From the NCBI GenBank assembly GCA_037043455.1, contig JAWPHD010000090.1, positions 558,001 to 622,000 of the forward strand: DNA of 64,000 bases, written 5' to 3'. Position 1 is the first letter of the stretch. Every line of letters begins with the position of its first letter. Both the position numbers and the translations under genes were made by a program. Origin of the DNA: Cyrtodaria siliqua. Lineage: Eukaryota > Mollusca > Bivalvia > Adapedonta > Hiatellidae. Below are positions 46,154-55,196 of the stretch, in pieces. Below the pieces are notes generated by a model, which was not told the DNA's origin, did not search any database, and saw only the letters and a list, made by a program, of their open reading frames with translations.

Positions 46154-46761
46154 CACCACCATTTATGTCCCATATATGGTTGCCCAACTGGATTTGGATA
46201 CGCTGACCGAACCTGGTTTAAAATACATTCAGGCATTAGTTCCCTCAGGGTCCACACATTAGTTTCATCACCTTCTGTTAGCCTTAACAACTGTTCTTTT
46301 TTCCTTATGTATTTTGGGTAACGCCAAGCCTCTCTTCTGTCCATCATTTTCCAAAACTTTTTATATTTTTCCTTACGTAATGCTGAATTTCGTGGATGAG
46401 GTTGAACAGGTTCCCCTAACCACAAATGTTGAACTGAAGTTACACACGGTGTACAAAAGCAAAACTCACACTCATTACTTCTATCTTGTTCAGCAGGATT
46501 TAGATTTTGTCCATTTGGATTTTGATCAGGGTTTTCATTTCCATCATTTACGTTATTATTATTTCCACTGAAAGTATATATTTGAGATGACTGGATGTTA
46601 TCTTCCTCAATAAATTCCACATGTGGTTCATCATATATTTTATTTTGTCCAACAATACATTCTTCAAAATCCCATTCATAATGCTGAAACAAGTGTTTGA
46701 TTGTATTGAACTGCAATTCAGTCAATTTCAATGTAAAGCATTTCACAGTTTCCTCAGCCAT
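46153..46761 (-). CDS. Uncharacterised 202-aa cysteine-cluster protein
   Basis: Seen: an intronless ORF from ATG 46761 (strong Kozak, A at -3 and G at +4) to TGA. An in-frame GTG at 46770 gives a longer frame, but ATG is the sensible eukaryotic start. Residues 1-60 are mixed and partly acidic; 67-90 is Asn-rich low complexity. Residues 98-106 are CEFCFCTPC, a possible metal site. The rest is Trp/Lys/Arg-rich: KKFWKMMDRREAW (134-146), then RELMPEC (173-179), VRSAYPNP (184-191) and a GQPYMGHKWW tail. No signal peptide or membrane span. The C-terminal pattern (MPxC, R-x-x-Y-P, G) faintly recalls the intracellular zinc domain of P2X7-like proteins and small uncharacterised invertebrate proteins; I recall this only loosely and do not assign it. 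Repeats are absent from the ORF, and upstream lies a TATAAG-type TATA box. An expressed single-exon gene or a retrocopy are both possible. Confidence 0.75.
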
Positions 46762-46885
46762 TGTATGCACATATAACAGTTATCCACAAGTGTAATACAA
46801 ATTGACCACTCACACTGACACAATTGGTTTCCAAAATGGAACAGGCACTTTACACATGATAAGAAAGCAGTCAATAAATCTATTT

Positions 46886-46893
46886 CTTATATA
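46886..46893 (-). promoter_or_regulatory. TATA box of the 202-aa gene
   Basis: Reads TATATAAG on the minus strand, a full match to the TATAWAAG consensus, 125 bp upstream of ATG 46761. Initiation about 30 bp downstream would give a 5' UTR of about 95 bases. A CCAAT word (AACCAATTG) lies between TATA and ATG, in an unusual place for a CCAAT box. Confidence 0.5.
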
Positions 46894-48202
46894 AACCCTC
46901 TAAACACTCCCAGGAATAAGTCACTAATTGTGCCAGTTAAGATATAATGACCTGTAACTAATCAAAGGGATCAAAGAAAGTAACTATCACCGCATGGGAG
47001 AATTCCAGCAGTGTTTATTGCTCCTTTATGATAAGATTTCATATTTATCAGACTTCCCAAGTCTACAACAGATGCAATTTTGTACATTGATTCAAAATGA
47101 TTGTGTACATTTGATGTGTTCACGAATTTGATTTCCTCACATTATTTTGTAGTATTTTAGTACATATATTGCCAATTATCGTCTTTTAAAATATATATGA
47201 TATCTACATTAATAATTCAGACAAAACGTTTAAAATGTATCTGAATTACAAATTTAGATCAGATATCTCATTTATTAATGACGATATCTGACATACTTTG
47301 TAAGATGTCTTCTTAATCAATATATATCTACAAATATATGAGATATCTCCTTTAATATATAAAATATCTCATATCTGCATATCTACTTTAATGTAGATAT
47401 CTGTAACATTAAATAAAAAGTAAAATAGCTTGCCATATAGTTTATGACCAAACATTATGAAGACACATAAAACTGTAAACTATGCAATATTATAAAAACT
47501 GTGTTTTCATGTAATCAACCCATACTGCATCATCACCTCACAGGGATTATGTGCAGGTAGATCAGAGAATCGTTGATAAACCATATATACAGTGTGTATG
47601 CATTCATCTCAAAATTGCATGGTCCACAATTTTCTCATAGAGGCTTGTTTACATTCTAGGGAACTGACCCTGGTTTGACCTGACAGATCACATTTATTAC
47701 CATTCTAGACACGCCTTCAATTGCATGTAGTAACTACATGGGACTGGCCTTTAAACAATTTATCACATAACGTCCCTTGTTAGCAGTGTTGAACACCCAT
47801 TTAATATTCTATTGTATGACACACGTGTAATACAACCTGGAACGATTTTGATTGGTTGAGTTAAACCTGTAACACTACGCAAGTTTATTAACTGAAACTA
47901 TTTTATTTATTACAAATTCACCCAGATCTGAGTCATAAACTTATTATTTGTGACAGCTTATAAAAAATAATGCACATTATACAAAACATTGTTGTTGGTT
48001 TGTTAAAAAGTTGGCGTAAACTGCTATTTTGTAAAGAGATAAAACACAAATTCTTTTATACGCAACGTTATGTGTGAGACGCGACGTTACGATGTCACAT
48101 ATTTTTTGACGTTTTGGCGCTAAAGTTTGTCTGACGTCGTGGCGGTTCTAAGTCCATCTGTATTAATTTTTACTAATTTGATTGCAATGTTATGTGATAA
48201 AA
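46894..48202. other. Low-repeat upstream DNA; AGATATCT-rich patch; CpG-rich patch
   Basis: 47195-47410 has at least eight ATATCT/AGATAT words in both orientations, forming small palindromes. 48060-48145 is locally CpG-rich, with TTTTGGCGCTAAA (E2F-like) and TGACGTCG (CRE-like). No ORF or exon recognised. Confidence 0.45.
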
Positions 48203-48355
48203 AGGATCTTAAACTCGTTCCCATTCCATCTAAGATTTATGAAACTCGTTATGAATTATTTTTAATTTTAACTCGCCAAAAGGCTCGTTAAAATTAAAAT
48301 AATTCATAACTCGTTTCATAAATCTTACATGAAATGGGAACTCGTTTAAGATCCT
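48203..48355. mobile_element. Near-perfect 153-bp palindrome (foldback MITE)
   Basis: The left arm starts AGGATCTTAAACTCGTTCCC and the right arm ends GGGAACTCGTTTAAGATCCT. Arms of about 72 bp pair with few mismatches around a centre near 48279 (CGCCAAAAGGCTCG). ACTCGTT words recur in both arms. Confidence 0.85.
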
Positions 48356-48404
48356 CTATATATTATCTGCCATCAGTTATAAACATGGGATCGATGACAA
48401 TAAA

Positions 48405-48545
48405 CATGGTCATGGTCCAAACTCCAACAACAAGAATGGTCCAAACTCCAACAGCAAGTATGGTCCAAACTACAACAAGCATGGTCCAAACTACACTAAC
48501 AAGCATGGTCCAAACTACACTAAGAAGAATGGTCCAAACTAAACT
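48405..48545. repeat. 21-27 bp minisatellite (ATGGTCCAAACT), six copies
   Basis: ATGGTCCAAACT followed by variable CAACA/CTAACAAGC spacers, repeated six times. The 82-codon plus and 62-codon minus ORFs (TPTxxMVQT and VWTILVVG repeats) derive from it. Confidence 0.85.
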
Positions 48546-48642
48546 AACCAAGGTTTACTTCATCTTATCAGATACTTTTTAAATCATTCCTTTATCAATA
48601 CTTTCGTCTTATTTTTAAATGGTATAACTGTTCTTTTGTTTA

Positions 48643-48962
48643 TTAAAGGGACACACGGCAATCTTGATTTTTTAAAAACTCACGGCGTCCCGTTAGTTTT
48701 TCTCTTTATTTGCCTTTGTTCAATCATTACTAGTAACTGTTAGAATAGTTCAAAGCAAATCATGTTTACATATTACTAACTTTTTATAATAGTGCATCAA
48801 TAATATATTTAAATTTGGTGAAATAGTGAAGAAAATTGAAATCTCAATTTTTTATTTAATCATATGCAAGCAGTTTTAAAGTCAAAATGACGCAGTGTAA
48901 ATAAATTGAGGAGCAAATTTTAATGTTTGAATAAAACTCAAGATTGCCATGTGTCCCTTTAA
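48643..48962 (+). mobile_element. M1-family MITE, complete
   Basis: TTAAAGGGACACACGGCAAT to CAAGATTGCCATGTGTCCC and TTTAA, 320 bp, with TIRs of 20 bp or more. The interior has CACGGCGTCCCGTTAGTTTT. Confidence 0.95.
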
Positions 48963-50007
48963 GCAATTTTTTATATGTTTAAAGAAACTAACCCACCAAA
49001 TAACAGCAAAATTACACTACAAAACTGTTCTTCAAAACTCTGTCCAGGTCATATAATAATGTATATGTGCCGATTAAAATTATAGGTTTATTCAAGGGTT
49101 CTTAAAATACCCATGATTGAATATGCGTAAATTGAATTACTAGTTGGTAACTCCCAATTCGATGCTTCTGTCTTGCAGTTTGGCCTAGCTGGTTAAAGTC
49201 GTTTATACTGTGTGACTATATTAGTATATAGAGTCAGTGTGAATCCTCAAAATATCTAAGTACTTATATATACCTCGTCCTCAGTAGGTTTAGAAATGGT
49301 GTACATAATATATGTTGTAAATTTTGGCTGTTGTTGGCGAATAGCTACTTTAATGTTTGTTCTTTCATAAATTATCTGCTTGCTGAAAAATCATTTGTAA
49401 TTTCTGCTCAAACCTCCACTTAAGTATAGAATGATTAATCAACTGTATAAACAGTCAGTGTCTTATTATTGGATCAATCGTGAATACTCGGCCAATCCCG
49501 TCATTCTTCGGGATCCCGCCTCGTCTGTATATTGAGCTGCGGTATGTTCAAAATCTTGACATTTTGTTAGCCGAAAGGCAACGGCACAGAAAGTAGTGCA
49601 CTGTTACTAAGGGGTTGCTATATAAATATGGCCGTTAGCCGCATGTGTTGATGTATGATTTGCGTTACATGTTTGTTATTTACAATACAGATGAAGGTTT
49701 TATCACTGCTTTCATGTAAATAAACTACAGATGGAGCAATCGGTTAAATTACATTGCAAAATGTTGAAGATAACTTTGATTTTGAATGCAAAGGGAATCT
49801 GACGCACGTAACTGCTAGTATGATGTTACCAATATGGTGACCTTTGATATACATTCGAGTAATGCTGTGAAGCAGTGCACAAGATGTTGCAAAAACTATA
49901 TATATATTTATATATATACTGCATTGTGGACTTGTGTTCTATTTTTGTGTATATCAGCATGTGGTACTTCACCAAAACAAATTAAATCAAACGTATACAT
50001 ACTTTTC
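48963..50007. other. Unassigned; triplicated segment and promoter-like patch
   Basis: 48975-49200 is one of three related segments (see 53075-53290). At 49490-49630 there is a CCAAT word, GC-richer DNA and TATATAAATA (49620), promoter-like but without a recognised gene. (TA)n at 49898-49918. Confidence 0.4.
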
Positions 50008-50316
50008 TTAAAGGGACACACGGCAATCTTGAAGTGTTTAAAGTGTCTCAATTTACATATCCAGTATCATTTTTATTTTTGACCTAGTTACCTTTAAGTA
50101 AATAAAATTTTAAGTAATCACTATTTCGTCTTATTATACTACAAGTTCTAATATATTATTGGTGCAATAATATCTAAAATTAATAATATGCAAAAACAAA
50201 TGGCTTCATACAATTCTTATGATTCACATTAATGATTGAACAAATGCAATTTATGTTGAAAAACTAACGGGCCGCTAGTTTTTAAAAAAAATCAAAATTA
50301 TCATGTGTCCCTTTAA
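50008..50316 (+). mobile_element. M1-family MITE, first of a fused pair
   Basis: TTAAAGGGACACACGGCAAT to TTATCATGTGTCCCTTTAA. Its right TTAA (50313-50316) is also the left TTAA of the next copy. In this copy the interior reads inverted relative to 48643-48962. Confidence 0.95.
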
Positions 50317-50630
50317 AGGTACACACAGCAATCTTGAGTTTTATATCATGCATTAAAATTAGCATTTATATTTATTAATCCAGTATCATTTTGACTTTAA
50401 AACAAAACTGGGATTTCCATTGTCTTCGTTATTCTACCAAATTTTGAAACCTACCAAATTTTGAAACATATTCTTGGTGCAATATAATATACAGTGGGTT
50501 GGGTAATATGTAAAACCAATGTACTTTGAAGTATTTTAATAATTAATATCAATAATTGAACAAATGCAAGTTCTGTATGGGAAAACTAACGGGACGCCGC
50601 GAGTTTCAAGATTGCCATGTGTCCCTTTAA
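50313..50630 (+). mobile_element. M1-family MITE, second of a fused pair
   Basis: TTAAAGGTACACACAGCAAT to AAGATTGCCATGTGTCCCTT plus TAA. CCTACCAAATTTTGAAAC is locally duplicated at 50435-50470. The interior differs enough from the first copy that the pair is not a fresh tandem duplication. Confidence 0.95.
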
Positions 50631-51354
50631 TACATAATAAAATACCAAAATACATACCTTTAACTGAGTTTAGATCTCAAGTCTGGCTATATCCGGTAGG
50701 TATGTAAATCCAGGTTGTTTCTAGCAGTAAAATTCACATTTCTGCCAAGATCTGTAAGTAAATAAATGATATAATAAATTGGTTTGAGATTTTCTTCACC
50801 GTGCAGTGAATTAAAACATTATCATGAACCTGTAGAACAAGTGAGAGTATGAGCTTTCTCCCTTTGAGATGAAAGCAAAATTATTATTCACTCCAAACCA
50901 CAAATCTTCTTTTTGTCACATAGACAAACTTATATGTTCATTGTTTTATACACCTTCATTAGCAGTGTAAATATAAAAAGCCATATATAAAGTTTCATAT
51001 CAATCTTATAATTCAGTATTTGACAAGGAAGCTCGCATGTTCCCAGGGTTTTTTCTAGGTGTCCCTAGGGGCCAAAAAATGGACCTGTTCTCAATGCAAG
51101 AAAAAATTCCCAATCTCAAAAGAAAGAATTTTTTTATATTTTTTTTTACATATAATGTTGTTCTGATACATCCGTTATGTTACATACTACTCAGTATAAG
51201 CCCTAAATTACAAAATGTTGACGTAAACAATTCTCAATTGGACGTTTTATCGATAAAAAAATTCCCAATTTGGTTGTTTTTTAAGATGGAAATTTCCCAA
51301 ATTTACAAGGGTCCTTTTTCCCAAAATACCTAGAAAAAGCCCTGGTCCCAGTGG
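50631..51354. other. Unassigned sequence
   Basis: A 98-codon plus ORF at 51037-51333 reads MFPGFFLGVPRGQKMDLFSM and later repeats N-L/I-x-K and FPIWLF words. No domain recognised, and AT-rich composition may explain it. 51045-51075 (TTTTTTCTAGGTGTCCCTAG) and 51325-51345 (ACCTAGAAAAAGCCCTGG) are inverted, so the whole ORF may sit inside a small TIR element of about 300 bp. Confidence 0.45.
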
Positions 51355-51550
51355 ACATGGTAGACTTCAAAATGGAGCACTCGGAGCCAAACTGGCACCA
51401 CTGAGTTTAGTTGGTGTGTTCTTGGGCAAGACACTTTAATTCCACAAGCCTGGTTCGTCAAATGAGGATGTAAACTAGGTGGTCCCATTTATTGAAGTCT
51501 TTCCTCGCAGCACATGATTAAAGAACTATTTTAATCTACACATTGGTAAG

Positions 51551-52072
51551 ATTTTGTTTGTTTGTATGATGTTTTACATCATTTTCAACACATGTCAGGT
51601 TATATATGACGGTCGATGGAATTGAATTGGATTTTATAGTCGCACCAACAGCTAAGGTCATATGGCGACTTTCCAGCTTCCACTGGTGGAGGAAGACCCC
51701 AGGTGCCCCTCCGGGCAATTTTCGTGCACGGGCGGGCACCTGGGTAGAACCACCGACATTCCGCAAGCCAGCTGGATAGCTTCCTCACATAAAGATTCCT
51801 AGGCCCCTGAGGGATCGAACCTACAGCGGTGAGGGGCAAGTGATTGCAAGTCAGAGACTCTAACCACTCGGCCACGGACGCCCCGATGGTCGATGGAGGC
51901 AGACCACCCACTTTTCCTGGGTATAGAACCGGTACTGTACAACTCCCGCCATCCATAAAAATCGACACTTCCTCACTTACAAGTCGAGCTCCCAATGGGG
52001 TTCCGAACGCGCAGCGGTTAGAGGTGAGAAGGTTTACAATGCAATGTTGTTAACCACTCGGCCACAGAGACG
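51551..52072 (-). mobile_element. SINE-B, middle layer, itself interrupted
   Basis: The minus strand starts AGCGTCTCTGTGGCCGAGTG (box A), then GCGTTCGGAACCCC (decayed box B), GGATGGCGGGAGTTGTACAG, CCCAGGAAAAGTGGGTGGTC and, beyond the SINE-C insert, a GAAAATGATGTAAAACATCA tail. Flanking words TACACATTGGTAAG and TATACATTAGTAAG are an aged target duplication. This is the only copy with a full head. Confidence 0.9.
51621..51887 (-). mobile_element. SINE-C, innermost layer
   Basis: A perfect 10-bp target duplication GGTCGATGGA lies at 51611-51620 and 51888-51897. It is complete from GGGGCGTCCGTGGCCGAGTG to the AATTCAATT-type tail (minus strand). Box B is GGTTCGATCCC. The 131- and 76-codon ORFs here are SINE readings. 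Confidence 0.95.
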
Positions 52073-52348
52073 CTATACATTAGTAAGAGTAGAAAGAGTA
52101 CAGGGCAGGTTCTCGCATTTTGTGTCCTTCCCTTAATTATCTCTGGGGTGGCTCTAAATAACCTATAATGTGTTGATGAGCCATTATGCAATGGGTTATT
52201 TTCACAGGTGCGAACTGCCTGTATAACATAATCATACATGAATAAAAATAAAATATGTTTACATAATTACGTAACTGATATCTCATGAGTTAGTTATGAC
52301 ATCTGACCTATCAATTACATGAACCACAGGACATCATATTTCTGTCAG

Positions 52349-52876
52349 TTTAAGGACACATTTCCCAACCCTACTTGGTCATTGAAAAAGCATGGGAAGC
52401 TTGAATATTTACAGCCAGCAGCTTCATGGCTGATCAACACAGGTATATAAATTGAGGTCAGCATGCTTCATGGCTGATCAACACAGGTATATAAATTGAG
52501 GCCCGCTCTTAGTTTTTCATTTGTAAAGCATTGCTATATTGAGGGTAAGCATAGCTTAACAACACTTTGTAATTTACTTTAATAAAGAAATATATGTTCA
52601 TAATTTAGCTTTTGAATACAAAACTTATCTGGTATTTCTTAATTGCTTTAAGACCAAAAATCTGAGCACAATACATATACACCATTCATTAATGTGTTAT
52701 TATGTGTACTGGTCACAAATGCTTTATTGGGTGGGCCTCATAATCTAAAGAAAAATTGAATATCACACTTTGCTCATGAAATTGTATGGCTAACAGTGAT
52801 TTACAGTTACCTATAGAAATTCTCTTTCCCCACCGTCCTCCACCCCAAATACAATAGGCTCGAAATATGTCCTTAA
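52349..52876 (+). mobile_element. M2-family MITE with internal 47-bp duplication
   Basis: TTAAGGACACATTTCCCAAC to CTCGAAATATGTCCTTAA. GCTTCATGGCTGATCAACAC with AGGTATATAAATTGAGG is present twice (about 52421 and 52468). Its right TTAA (52873-52876) is at the same time the start of an M1 fragment. Confidence 0.9.
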
Positions 52877-52920
52877 AGGCACCCACAGCAATCCTAAGTT
52901 ATTATCAAGTACTAAAATGT
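52873..52920 (+). mobile_element. M1-family left-end fragment
   Basis: TTAAAGGCACCCACAGCAAT then CCTAAGTTATTATC is a mutated M1 left end that passes into the TG-repeat unit at 52920. No right end. Confidence 0.65.
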
Positions 52921-53614
52921 GTGTGTGTAATTCTAAGTTTCATAGTCCCTCCCCCCCACCCCCACCCCCTCCACCCCACCCACTACCACCCCGACATAAG
53001 TGCCATGTGAAGAATCTCCCATGATACAACATATTAGAGTGTGGACTCACGGTACACATCAAGCTTTGATTAAACAAACTAACCCACCAACTAACGGACA
53101 AATAACACTACAAAACAGTTTATCAAAACTCTATCAAGGTGTTCAGGTCATATAATAATGTATATATGATGATTAAAAATATAGGTGTATTCACGACTTT
53201 TTAAAATATCCGTGATTGAATATCCGTAGAATAAATGATGAGTTGACAACTCTTAACGTGATGCTTCAGCTGTGGGGTTTGGCCTGGCTGGTACTAAGCA
53301 GCTGCCTTGCTTGGCTTTCAGCATATAAAGGGTAATTCTTGGACTGTTCAGTCTGGTGTCCATATAATGTGACTGGGTGGGGTAACATTTCATGTGTCCA
53401 TAGCATGGTATTGCAGCATGGCAGTACTATAAAACTGAGCATTGAGCTCACTGCTACAAGTAGAAACCATCGTGATATGATCGACTGAAAGATTGTAAAA
53501 AGCGCAGTTAAACCACTTGCAGGCATACAGTAGACAGATGGGACCATCGATACATTGATGACTGATAAAGCTGACACGTCTGATCAACTTTGGAGCAGCT
53601 ACAAGCAAAAAACA
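52921..53614. other. TG/C-rich patch and triplicated segment
   Basis: 52921-53045 is related to 16807-16925, with an added C-rich run (52950-52990). 53075-53290 matches 48975-49200 (ACTAACCCACCAA, CACTACAAAAC, GGTCATATAATAATGTATAT, GGGTTTGGCC or GCAGTTTGGCC). The 103- and 72-codon minus ORFs at 53266-53608 overlap in different frames and have no motif. Confidence 0.5.
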
Positions 53615-54083
53615 AACAAGAGGTTACTGACCTTGAAACTCTACCGATAGGTTTTGATAACTAGATCAGAATTTCTGTGAAGTTTCATGAAAATCTGTCA
53701 AGTAGTTTCAGAGGAACTGAACTGAATTGGGGTTTTAAGGCTCACCAACACATGAAAAGGTTATATGGCACTTAACAGGCATGAACATGCCAGGCTCATC
53801 TTCCATGTACATCGAGATAAAATATGGAAAATGGGCCTAGAACCTTCTCACCCTGAATTGCAGAGTTTCAGAGGAGTAAGTCACTCTTTCTAAACAAAGT
53901 TGGCCATTGGCAGCCATGTTTAATGTTGAATCAAAATCATTTTCGACAAGGATCAACATCATGTCATGAAGATCATTTTAGAAAAAGTCCCATATCAACA
54001 CGCAAACCCTGATGTGGGACACCGACGCCGACCCCGGGGTGATTACATAAGCTCTCTTATTCTTCGAATAGTTGAGCTAAAAA
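53615..54083 (+). mobile_element. Helentron-like element with SINE insertion
   Basis: Starts AACAAGAGGTTACTGACCTT, with the TTTCATGAAAATCTGTCAAG core, then the GATGTGGGACACCGACGCCG tract and CTTATTCTTCGAATAGTTGA plus GCTAAAAA. Its core matches 6.4-7.9 kb but its 3' end matches 24.8-25.3 kb: a chimera of two cores and ends. Confidence 0.85.
53716..53863 (-). mobile_element. SINE-E, short SINE with perfect target duplication
   Basis: 148 bp between two AGTTTCAGAGGA copies (53704-53715 and 53864-53875). The left side, ACTGAACTGAATTGGGGTTT and AAGGCTCACCAACACATGAA, resembles the SINE-C tail. The rest (GGCACTTAACAGGCATGAAC, CATGTACATCGAG, CTAGAACCTTCTCACCCTGA) is specific. No clear tRNA boxes remain. 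Confidence 0.85.
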
Positions 54084-54189
54084 TTACGAAAGGACAGATG
54101 GAGGGACGACGCACCATGGCATAAAACTTAGTAGGAAGAATTTGAACTAGACACTATTTACTATTCATAGACTATTATTAATATAAACT

Positions 54190-54297
54190 TCTAACCCTTA
54201 ACCCGCTACATTATTATGATGATGATATATAATGACTGTTCTTTCTTTGAATTGAGTTACTCGCAGCCTCATCTGGGTTTACAATGGAAAAGAATAT
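54190..54297 (+). mobile_element. M3-family MITE, right end lost
   Basis: CTAACCCTTAACCCGCTACA, AATGACTGTTCTTTCTTTGA and CATCTGGGTTTACAATGG; stops before the right TIR. Confidence 0.75.
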
Positions 54298-55196
54298 TCT
54301 CATGTAAGTGACCTGTCACCACTCAAAATTAACATGGGAATCCATTTATGCGCCTTTATGACTTGGTGAAATAAATCTCATATAAAATAAATACTTTTCC
54401 AGTCCTATTATATTTTACTTGGCACAGACACCTTTTATCGGTAACAATGATGTTTTTTAGGAGTACTATAAGGAACTTCTAAATTTCGAATTTCAATCGA
54501 TTCACATAAACATGGATCATTTTAAAGATAAGTGAAACATTTCTCACACATATCTCATACTTTGTCAATCTCACACTCAGCATCTATACAGTACTTAAAA
54601 TGAAAATTTAACAGATACAAGAAAATTCTATACAACATGACCCGTGATTGGAATAATGTTAGAGACACAATTAAACGCATATGGCGCTACGTGTACCTTG
54701 GGAACATAGGAAATTATTCGTTACCTCACGTGAATTGTTTGAATAGGATCCATGGACTGTTGCTGTTTGTTTTCCTCAGATATCCAAAGACACTCCTTAC
54801 CTTAATAAATTTGCATCTAGGATCCAGTGTTCGGCTAAGATCCAGTGTTCGGCTAAGATCCAGTGTTCAGCTAAGATCCAGGGTTCAGATTTGATCCAGT
54901 ACTATTTTTCTCTCCAATATCCGAAGAATGACACACGCGTTAAGATCTTATATAGGGGAGTTAATTACCAAGTTCTGCACTTGACCTTTTCACTACTGCT
55001 ATAGTCACAAACATGCCTAAAAAGAAATTGACATTGTTGTTATTATATTAATCAAACACATTGACATAAGAATAGTGATCAAACTAAAGAATAGCGGAAT
55101 TTAAAGGTTTTAATCAGACGCAACCAAACACAGGGATACAACACAGGACTCAGGGACACAGGAAAACTGGTATAAACTGGCCTGGTGAAAATGGCA
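54298..55196. other. Unassigned; 18-bp minisatellite at 54820-54895
   Basis: GATCCAGTGTTCGGCTAA repeats four to five times with an 18-bp period. An 85-codon ORF (54637-54894) enters it; its first 60 codons (MTRDWNNVRDTIKRIWRYVY and on) are non-repetitive but unrecognised, so it is not called. Confidence 0.5.

Larger units (their letters stand above)
51355..52196 (+). mobile_element. SINE-A, outermost layer of a SINE nest
   Basis: The left part (CACTGAGTTTAGTTGGTGTG, TTCTTGGGCAAGACACTTTA, AAAGAACTATT) and right part (GTACAGGGCAGGTTCTCGC, GGGGTGGCTCTAAATAACCT, TGTTGATGAGCCATTA) form one SINE-A, split by SINE-B at about 51551-52072. The 5' head is decayed. Confidence 0.85.

Noticed and set aside
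46050..46321. Two plus-strand ORFs of about 70 codons
   Set aside because: They begin in a (TA)n tract and run antisense to the 202-aa gene.
51600..51995. 131-codon minus ORF (also the 112-codon ORF at 35997-36335)
   Set aside because: Both are translations of SINE-C copies, which explains their near-identical peptides.
53266..53608. 103-codon minus ORF as a membrane protein
   Set aside because: It lies partly on a segment present elsewhere without an open frame, and a competing frame overlaps; no motif.
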